A stretch of 11,443 bases of DNA, taken from an uncultured Verrucomicrobiota bacterium (GTDB taxonomy: Bacteria; Verrucomicrobiota; Verrucomicrobiia; Limisphaerales; UBA9464). The DNA lies in assembly GCA_903925515.1 (NCBI GenBank), contig CAIYFP010000347.1:1-11443 (forward strand), given 5' to 3'. The notes beneath the pieces are model-generated. The model was not told the DNA's origin and did no database searches. It was given only the letters and a program-made list of their open reading frames with translations. Below, piece after piece: positions 7,007 through 11,443 of the stretch. Both the position numbers and the translations under genes were made by a program. Positions within the stretch are counted from its first letter, which is position 1; each line of letters begins with the position of its first letter.

Positions 7007-8005
7007 CTAGAAGTACCGGATGAAGGCCTTCTTGCGGAGGCGGCCGTACCATGCCTTCTGGAGCCGCTCGGCCTCCTCCTGCTTGAGTTCGCGCTCGATC
7101 TCGATGCGGACCTCCGTGAGGGGGCGGACTTGGGCGGGCTTGCGTTCCTCCACCTTCACGATGAAGCAGGAGCCGTCGAACTCGAGCACCTCGCTCATGG
7201 CGCCGGGCTGGAGGTTGAAGACGGCGGCCTGGAGATCGGCACGAAGGGCCTTTTCCTTGGAGTCAATCCAGCCGCGGTCGCCGCCCTTGTAGGTGCGGGA
7301 GTCGTCGGACACCTCGGATGCGACCTTGGCGAAATCCTCGCCTGCCTTGAGCCGTGCGAAGGCGGCATCGGCGACCTTGCGGGCCTCGCCGCGGGCGTGC
7401 CGGGAGGCATCGACGACGATCATGCGGAGCCTGGCGCGGTCGCCGACTCGGAAGCGGTCCTGGGTGGCGTTGTAGCGCTGCTCGATGCGCCGCGGGGAGA
7501 TCATGATCTCGCTGGAGACCTTGGAGCGGTTCATGACATAGACGATGAAGGCCTCGCGCTCCTCCTGCCGGAACGAGTCGTAGGTGCGGCCGGCATCGCG
7601 GAGCATCTTGGTGAGGGTCAGGCGGTCCCCGAACTCGCGCTTGATGTTGTCCTTGATGAAGCCGTCGATGGTGGATTCCGGATACTTGCGGGTTCCCTTC
7701 TCGTAGTCGTCCATCACGAGCCTGCGGTCGATGGCCTGCTCAAGGATGTCTTTCTGCACCTTGAGGGCCTCGCGGTTGAACTCCTCTTGGTTGCGGGCGC
7801 GCCGCGCGATCTGCTCGATGGAGCGCCGGGCCCGGCGGTACACCTCTTCCATGGTGATCACGGAGGAGTTGACCTGGGCCATGATGCCATTGAGGACCGC
7901 CTCGGAGCCGGCGGGGGTGGGCGCGGCTGGCTGGGCTAGGCAGGCCTGACCCATGACCCATGCCGCCAACCATGCCGAGGAGGACCAACGCCCGATCACC
8001 TTCAT
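7007..8005 (-). CDS. SurA-like periplasmic chaperone / parvulin-domain protein
   Basis: 332 residues from ATG at 8005. Residues 1-24 form a signal peptide (likely cleavage after CLA, before Q25). Residues 36-180 fit the helical SurA N-terminal chaperone domain (VNSSVIT at 45-51, then charged helices). Residues 190-288 are one parvulin-type rotamase domain: RLRMIVVDAS, AGEDFAKVASEVSDDS, GGDRGWID and AVFNLQPGAMSEVLEFDGSCFIVKVEERKP. The two histidines common in parvulins are replaced: M195 where 'HIL' is usual, and SC279-280 where 'YHI' is usual. Chaperone activity is therefore more likely than prolyl isomerisation. The C-terminal helix closes the protein. The role should be folding and delivery of outer-membrane proteins. 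Only one parvulin domain is present, against two in E. coli SurA. The frame is open upstream to 8086, but the signal peptide fixes 8005. No Shine-Dalgarno seen. Followed at one base by pdxA, as in the E. coli surA-pdxA operon. Confidence 0.88.
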   Translation of the reverse strand: MKVIGRWSSSAWLAAWVMGQACLAQPAAPTPAGSEAVLNGIMAQVNSSVITMEEVYRRARRSIEQIARRARNQEEFNREALKVQKDILEQAIDRRLVMDDYEKGTRKYPESTIDGFIKDNIKREFGDRLTLTKMLRDAGRTYDSFRQEEREAFIVYVMNRSKVSSEIMISPRRIEQRYNATQDRFRVGDRARLRMIVVDASRHARGEARKVADAAFARLKAGEDFAKVASEVSDDSRTYKGGDRGWIDSKEKALRADLQAAVFNLQPGAMSEVLEFDGSCFIVKVEERKPAQVRPLTEVRIEIERELKQEEAERLQKAWYGRLRKKAFIRYF

Positions 8006-8126
8006 GGGGCCAGAGGCTATGGCGTTTGCTTGCCGGCTACAAGGATGCGCGCGGACCGGCCATGGGCCTCCCATGTCCCCGCGCAAGAGGGAGTGGATCT
8101 CTCGATCCCCAAGCGGATGGGTTGCG

Positions 8127-8220
8127 GCAGGCTTCGTGCCAACACGCCATCTTGGCGGATGGGCATGAACCCCGGCTGGGGCATTCCCGGGACTGCCTTC
8201 CTCGCGTCATGGCGGCACGA
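8127..8220. repeat. Dispersed intergenic repeat, copy 2
   Basis: Counterpart of 3651-3745 in the same orientation. The opening 20 bases match at 18 positions, and the next block (GCGGATGGGCATGAACCCCGG) at 16 of 21. It lies about 120 bases upstream of the surA-like start, while copy 1 lies about 225 bases upstream of the pseudopilin start, so both copies sit ahead of a minus-strand gene. Boundaries are approximate. Confidence 0.65.
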
Positions 8221-8270
8221 AATACTCGAGATCCAAAAAAGGAGGGCCATCCCGGGCCGGCGGATCATGT

Positions 8271-8296
8271 CCGTGGACTGAAGTCTTCGCGGGACG
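8271..8296. repeat. Short direct repeat, copy 1 of 2
   Basis: CCGTGGACTGAAGTC then TTCGCGGGACG. Pairs with 8717-8741 allowing small gaps; the core CTGAAGTC and CGGGA are identical. The minus-strand chance translation reads REDFSPRT. Confidence 0.5.
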
Positions 8297-8352
8297 TCGA
8301 TGGTGCTCGGTTCCCCTGACGCGGAGATGAAGCAGACCAAGGTTGGCGATTA

Positions 8353-8420
8353 GGGCCGGGTGCCCTCACCTTGCGCACGGGGATTCGGCATCCTTGCCGC
8401 CGCGCGAGGGCACCTGGCCC
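8353..8420. repeat. Long inverted repeat, 15-bp arms
   Basis: Arm GGGCCGGGTGCCCTC (8353-8367) is the reverse complement of GAGGGCACCTGGCCC (8406-8420) except at one position, with a 38-base spacer. The spacer is itself GC-rich (SPCARGFG in chance translation). Nothing marks it as an insertion sequence: there is no transposase gene and no evident target duplication. It could be a non-autonomous palindromic element or a structured RNA. Confidence 0.6.
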
Positions 8421-8455
8421 ACCGCGATGCATTTGGGCTGGAGAAAGATCTCCCG

Positions 8456-8488
8456 CCGAGGCGCGGAGACGCGGAGGTTTTGGGTTCC
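8456..8488. repeat. Purine-rich 'gcggagacgcggagg' element
   Basis: CCGAGGCGCGGAGACGCGGA followed by GGTTTTGGGTTCC. Related, degenerate strings occur at 3878-3902 in the same orientation and, reversed, at 3721-3740 and around 8766-8804 (TCTTCGCATCCCTGCGTCTC). Such elements are commonly scattered between genes in several bacterial phyla. No function can be given. Confidence 0.45.
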
Positions 8489-8595
8489 GCCTCGGCCATG
8501 ATGCGGACGGTCCGGCGGCTTGACGCTTTTTTTGGCATGTCTCCATGAACCATGGTTTGGGCCGCCCATTCAGGGCTTGGAATGGTTGGGGATGA

Positions 8596-8624
8596 GCCAT
8601 CCCGGGGCGTTGCCCCGGGATGGC
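8596..8624. repeat. Perfect 13-bp GC-rich palindromic hairpin
   Basis: GCCATCCCGGGGC, loop GTT, GCCCCGGGATGGC: an uninterrupted 13-bp stem with a 3-base loop. No T-run follows on either strand. On the minus strand it reads AIPGQRPGMA, followed by QPFQALNGRPK, a pattern I associate with dispersed palindromic repeats in Planctomycetes/Verrucomicrobiota genomes (recalled, not searched). Structurally it resembles REP/BIME-type elements. It could also end transcription or shield an RNA end. Confidence 0.75.
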
Positions 8625-8716
8625 GTGTGTCGCGCCGTTGGCGCTCTTGGGCCATGGCAGGCATCGCGGGTTCGGGGCCATCGCGTGGGTCGGTTGGTGG
8701 ATGGCGAGGGCACATC

Positions 8717-8741
8717 CCGTGGCTGAAGTCCTCCGGGAGCG
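8717..8741. repeat. Short direct repeat, copy 2 of 2
   Basis: CCGTGGCTGAAGTC then CTCCGGGAGCG, the partner of 8271-8296, in the same orientation and 446 bases away. Confidence 0.5.
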
Positions 8742-8934
8742 TTGGAGAGAAGTTTTTCCTGATGTCTTCGCATCCCTGCGTCTCAGCGGGAGGTTCTCCC
8801 TGAGCTGCGCCTTGTACGCGCCCGCGCCTTGCTCACGCCTCGGCTTGCGGAAGCATGGGCGTCGCAATCAGGTCCCCCGCATTGAATTGTGCCGGATTAG
8901 AAACTCGCCATGCCGGCCCCAGAGGCTTCATGAA

Positions 8935-8939
8935 GGAGG
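8935..8939 (+). promoter_or_regulatory. GGAGG, unusually close to the start codon
   Basis: A perfect GGAGG ends one base before ATG 8941. This is too close for a normal Shine-Dalgarno (about 5-9 bases), yet it is the only strong anti-16S complement seen next to any start in the window. The next in-frame ATG (8974) is 34 bases away, too far. The site supports 8941 weakly or is coincidental. Confidence 0.35.
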
Positions 8940-8940
8940 A

Positions 8941-11217
8941 ATGAAAGCTTCCCATGAGGTTTGCCGGGCCTTGATGACATGGTTGTTCCTTGGGTGGGCC
9001 GTCGGGACGACCGGCGGGATGGCGGCAAAGGAGCCGTTCCCGGGCACGGCGCGCCTTGAGTTCGAGGGTGATGCGGCGTCAGCCATGGTGGCGGGGATGG
9101 ACCGATGGCTGGACCGGCATGGGGCGTCCTTGGGGGTGGTGAGGTCCAACGCGTGGGCGGGCGGGGAACGGGAGCCGATGCGTGCGCGGCTGCGGCGGAC
9201 GCTGGGTCTTGGGGAGCTGGGGGTGTCCACGAACGCGCGGCTGCGCTTCGAGATGGTGGCGGGCCGGGATGGAGTTGGGGTGGGCGGGACCACGATTGCG
9301 ACGCGGCCGGGGTGCCGGGTGTCGGCGGTGTCGTGGGAGGTGGTGCGCGGGGTGCGTGGGGAAGGTTTGTTGCTGGAGCCGACGGGGGCCGTGGGGGCGG
9401 ACGTGGTCTGGATGCCGGATTGCGACGTGACGCCGGAGGTGGCGTGTGGGCTGGACGGGGGAGGCCCGGGGGAGGGTGGGCCGGCCGCGTGGGCGTCGCA
9501 GGGGTGTCGGGTGCTGGTTTTGGCATCGATTGACCGGGGCTCGCGGTTTGCGGGGAACCCGGGGGTGCGTTCGGTGGCGCATTCGCAGCGGGAGACCTTG
9601 TGGCGTGCGGGCTGGGAGTTTGGGGTGACGCCGACGGGCTACGACGTGAGCCGTGCGCTGGCGGGCGCGACGGCGCTGGGGACGCCGACGGGGAGGCCAT
9701 TGATTGTGGTGGGGCATGGGGAGGGCGGGGTGGCGGCTTTGATGGCCGGGGCGGTGGACGAACGGTTTGGCGGGGTCTTGGTGGCGGGCGCGTATGGGCT
9801 GAACGCGAGGCAACCGGAGCTGCCGTTGTACCGGAACCTGTGGTCGTTGATGACGCGTTTCACGGACGCGGAGATCGGGGCGTTGATAGGCGGGGGGCGG
9901 GTATTGGTGGTGGAGCGCGGGGCGTATCCGGAGGTGGTGCACACCGACCGGGGAGGTGCGGCGCCGGGCCGGCTATGGCGACCGGGGCTGGAGGAGGTAC
10001 GGGCGCAGGTGGGGGTGGCCCGTGGGTTGGGTGGGAAGGTGATTCTTGTGGAGGGAGACGCGGGGACGGTTGTGGGGGAGGCCAGTCGTGCGGCCTTGTG
10101 GACCGGGCTTGGGCTGGCGCTGGGGAGGGCGGGTGCCGAGAGCTGGACGCGGGTGGCGGGTGCGAGCATGCCGGACGCGGTGGAGCGGACGCGTCGCCAG
10201 TACCTTGAGGTCCTTGAGGACACGCAGTGGCTGATGCGGGAGTCGTCGTTCCGGAGGGCGGCGTACTGGAAGGAGGCGGGGGCGAAGGATGCGGCGGGTT
10301 TCGAGCGGGCGGCAGGAGTGTACCGGGAGCGTTTCGCGGAGGAGGTGGTGGGGGTGATGCCGCGAGCGACGAATCCGCCGGGGGTGACGACGCGGTGGTT
10401 GTTCGAGACGAACGGGGTAACGGGGTATGAGGTTCGGCTGGAGGTGCACGAGGACGTGTTTGCATGGGGGACGTTGCTCGTGCCAAGGGGTGCGAGGGCC
10501 GGGGGTCGGCGTCCGGTGGTGGTGTGCCAGCATGGGCTGGAGGGCCGGCCGCGGGACGTTGCGGACCCGTGGACGGACCATGGGGCGTACCACCGGTATG
10601 CGTATCGGCTGGCGGAGCTCGGATACGTGACGTTTGCGCCGCAGAACCCGTACATCGGGGAGACGCGATTCCGTCAGGTGCTGCGGAAGGCGCAGCCGAT
10701 GGGCCTGACGTTGTGGTCGTTCATCTGGAGGCAGCACGAGGTGATCACGGAGTGGTTGGCGGGGCTGGAGATGGTGGATCCGGGGCGGATTGCGTTTTAC
10801 GGGCTGAGCTACGGGGGCAAGACGGCGATGCGGGTGCCGGTGCTGGTGCCGCGGTATTGCCTGAGCATTTGCTCCGCGGACTACAACGAGTGGATATGGA
10901 AGAACGCGTCGGCTCGCTCGCCATACAGCTACCTGTGGACGTCGGAGTACGACATGCCCGAATGGAACCTTGGGAACACGTTCAACTACGCGGAGCTGTC
11001 ATGGTTGATTTTCCCTCGGCCGTTCATGGTGGAGCGCGGGCACGAGGACGGGGTGGCGCCGGACGAGTGGGTGGCGCACGAGTACGCGAGGACTCGGCGG
11101 CATTACGTGAAGATGGGGATGGGAGACCGGACCGAGATCGAGTTTTTTGACGGGCCGCACACGATTCACGGGGTGGGGACGTTCCGGTTCCTCGGGAAGC
11201 ACCTGGGGTGGCCGTGA
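8941..11217 (+). CDS. Secreted double alpha/beta-hydrolase protein (dienelactone hydrolase/acetyl xylan esterase-like)
   Basis: 758 residues. An N-terminal hydrophobic segment (about 11-28) ending GGMA-AK looks like a signal peptide; ATG 8974 (residue 12) is an alternative start. Residues 150-400 look like a first alpha/beta-hydrolase module: VLVLASIDRGSR, then VVGHGEGGVAAL, where the nucleophile elbow GxSxG is G258-H-G260-E-G262, so serine is replaced by glycine. Residues 480-758 form a second module that keeps the family features: VVVCQHGLEGRP (527-537, oxyanion strand), GLSYGG (621-626) with nucleophile S623, and H740 in DGPHTIHG; E698 or D703 is the likely acid. It is probably an ester hydrolase acting outside the cytoplasm, perhaps on polysaccharide acetyl or similar esters; the substrate is unknown and a peptidase of the prolyl-oligopeptidase group is an alternative. 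Nothing lies in operon with it. Codons ending in G (GGG, GTG, GCG) dominate. Confidence 0.82.
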   Translation: MKASHEVCRALMTWLFLGWAVGTTGGMAAKEPFPGTARLEFEGDAASAMVAGMDRWLDRHGASLGVVRSNAWAGGEREPMRARLRRTLGLGELGVSTNARLRFEMVAGRDGVGVGGTTIATRPGCRVSAVSWEVVRGVRGEGLLLEPTGAVGADVVWMPDCDVTPEVACGLDGGGPGEGGPAAWASQGCRVLVLASIDRGSRFAGNPGVRSVAHSQRETLWRAGWEFGVTPTGYDVSRALAGATALGTPTGRPLIVVGHGEGGVAALMAGAVDERFGGVLVAGAYGLNARQPELPLYRNLWSLMTRFTDAEIGALIGGGRVLVVERGAYPEVVHTDRGGAAPGRLWRPGLEEVRAQVGVARGLGGKVILVEGDAGTVVGEASRAALWTGLGLALGRAGAESWTRVAGASMPDAVERTRRQYLEVLEDTQWLMRESSFRRAAYWKEAGAKDAAGFERAAGVYRERFAEEVVGVMPRATNPPGVTTRWLFETNGVTGYEVRLEVHEDVFAWGTLLVPRGARAGGRRPVVVCQHGLEGRPRDVADPWTDHGAYHRYAYRLAELGYVTFAPQNPYIGETRFRQVLRKAQPMGLTLWSFIWRQHEVITEWLAGLEMVDPGRIAFYGLSYGGKTAMRVPVLVPRYCLSICSADYNEWIWKNASARSPYSYLWTSEYDMPEWNLGNTFNYAELSWLIFPRPFMVERGHEDGVAPDEWVAHEYARTRRHYVKMGMGDRTEIEFFDGPHTIHGVGTFRFLGKHLGWP

Positions 11218-11443
11218 CGGGCTGCTTGCGTGGGCGCGCGGGCGGGTGTGGGGATCAGACCCATCCTCAGGTGGAGCCCAAGGCTTGGCCCATGCTGCAG
11301 GGCGGGTGCCCTGACGCGGCGGCAGGGATGCCGCACCTCCGAGCGTCGGGGGCAGGGTGTGACATCTGCATCCTGCCGCTGGGCGTGACTTAGCCGGGAC
11401 GATTCAGTTGGGTCGGTCGTGCTTGCTCGATCTGCTTGCGCAA
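11218..11443. other. 3' flank of the hydrolase gene, no gene seen
   Basis: 226 bases with no supportable coding sequence. A perfect 6-bp hairpin GCGGCA / TGCCGC with loop GGGA lies at 11319-11334, about 100 bases past the stop, with no T-tract. A small palindrome, CCAAGGCTTGG, is near 11278. Whatever gene follows starts outside the window. Confidence 0.6.

Larger units (their letters stand above)
8006..8940. other. Divergent intergenic region, mosaic of repeats, no gene
   Basis: 935 bases between the divergent surA-like and hydrolase genes. Every open frame in it translates to Arg/Pro/Gly-rich sequence without domains, and several of those translations resemble spurious proteins produced by intergenic repeats (QALNGRPK, IPGQRPGM, SPCARGFG). 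The block contains copy 2 of the repeat at 8127-8220, a pair of related 26-base elements (8271-8296, 8717-8741), a 15-bp-arm inverted repeat (8353-8420), a GC purine-rich element (8456-8488) and a perfect 13-bp hairpin (8596-8624). A run of seven T at 8527-8533 has no hairpin before it. Promoters for both flanking genes must lie here, but none is clear. Confidence 0.75.

Noticed and set aside
8006..8086. 27-residue extension of the surA-like gene
   Set aside because: It would bury the signal peptide behind a Pro/Arg-rich segment; the start at 8005 gives a normal export signal.
8521..8533. T7 run as an intrinsic terminator
   Set aside because: No stable hairpin directly precedes it on the plus strand.
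8620..8940. Upstream extension of the hydrolase frame
   Set aside because: It runs through repeat DNA, and the signal-peptide-like segment is only N-terminal with the start at 8941 or 8974.
8930..8944. Tiny ATG-AAG-GAG-GAA-TGA frame overlapping the hydrolase start
   Set aside because: Four codons, explained by the GGAGG sequence; nothing supports a leader peptide.
1..11443. Defence system, prophage, insertion sequence or integrase
   Set aside because: All six genes are accounted for by other families and no transposase, nuclease or integrase motif is seen on either strand.

Overview
The window is very GC-rich bacterial chromosome with six protein-coding genes and two repeat-filled intergenic blocks. 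I infer a member of Verrucomicrobiota, possibly the Pedosphaera/Limisphaera side. The clues are a pseudopilin-like protein with a class III signal and an H-X9-DG motif, a secreted redoxin/cytochrome c/copper-monooxygenase fusion, and intergenic palindromes whose chance translations read like 'PGQRPGM' and 'QALNGRPK'. No rRNA, tRNA or taxon-specific marker is present, so the phylum is an inference.

Layout. Positions 1-3425 hold three minus-strand genes, read from right to left: a pseudopilin-like exported protein (2583-3425), a BaiN/HI0933-type flavoprotein (1361-2557) and a TPR lipoprotein with a long proline-rich tail that runs off the left edge (1-1296). Gaps of 25 and 64 bases make one transcript plausible. 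Positions 3426-4030 are non-coding and carry repeats. Positions 4031-5953 (plus) encode a multidomain secreted protein with a redoxin-like fold, one CxxCH haem site and a PHM-type dicopper monooxygenase module. It converges on, and overlaps by 16 bases, a minus-strand pair: surA-like (7007-8005) followed by pdxA (5938-7005). These two are one base apart, the same order as surA-pdxA in E. coli. Positions 8006-8940 are 935 bases of non-coding DNA packed with inverted and dispersed repeats. Positions 8941-11217 (plus) encode a secreted protein with two alpha/beta-hydrolase modules, the first lacking its nucleophile. The last 226 bases hold no supportable gene.

Function. Five of the six proteins carry export signals (a lipobox, a prepilin signal or a Sec-type signal peptide), so the window is mostly about the cell envelope. 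PdxA belongs to vitamin B6 synthesis. The flavoprotein is cytoplasmic and of uncertain substrate.

By eye, the plus strand is G-rich almost throughout. Plus-strand genes favour codons ending in G and several minus-strand genes favour codons ending in C. This compositional bias opens long spurious reading frames opposite nearly every gene. I see no phage, transposase, CRISPR or defence system. The most unusual features are the degenerate active sites (hydrolase module 1, SurA, redoxin), the in-frame microsatellites in the TPR gene, and the repeat mosaics.
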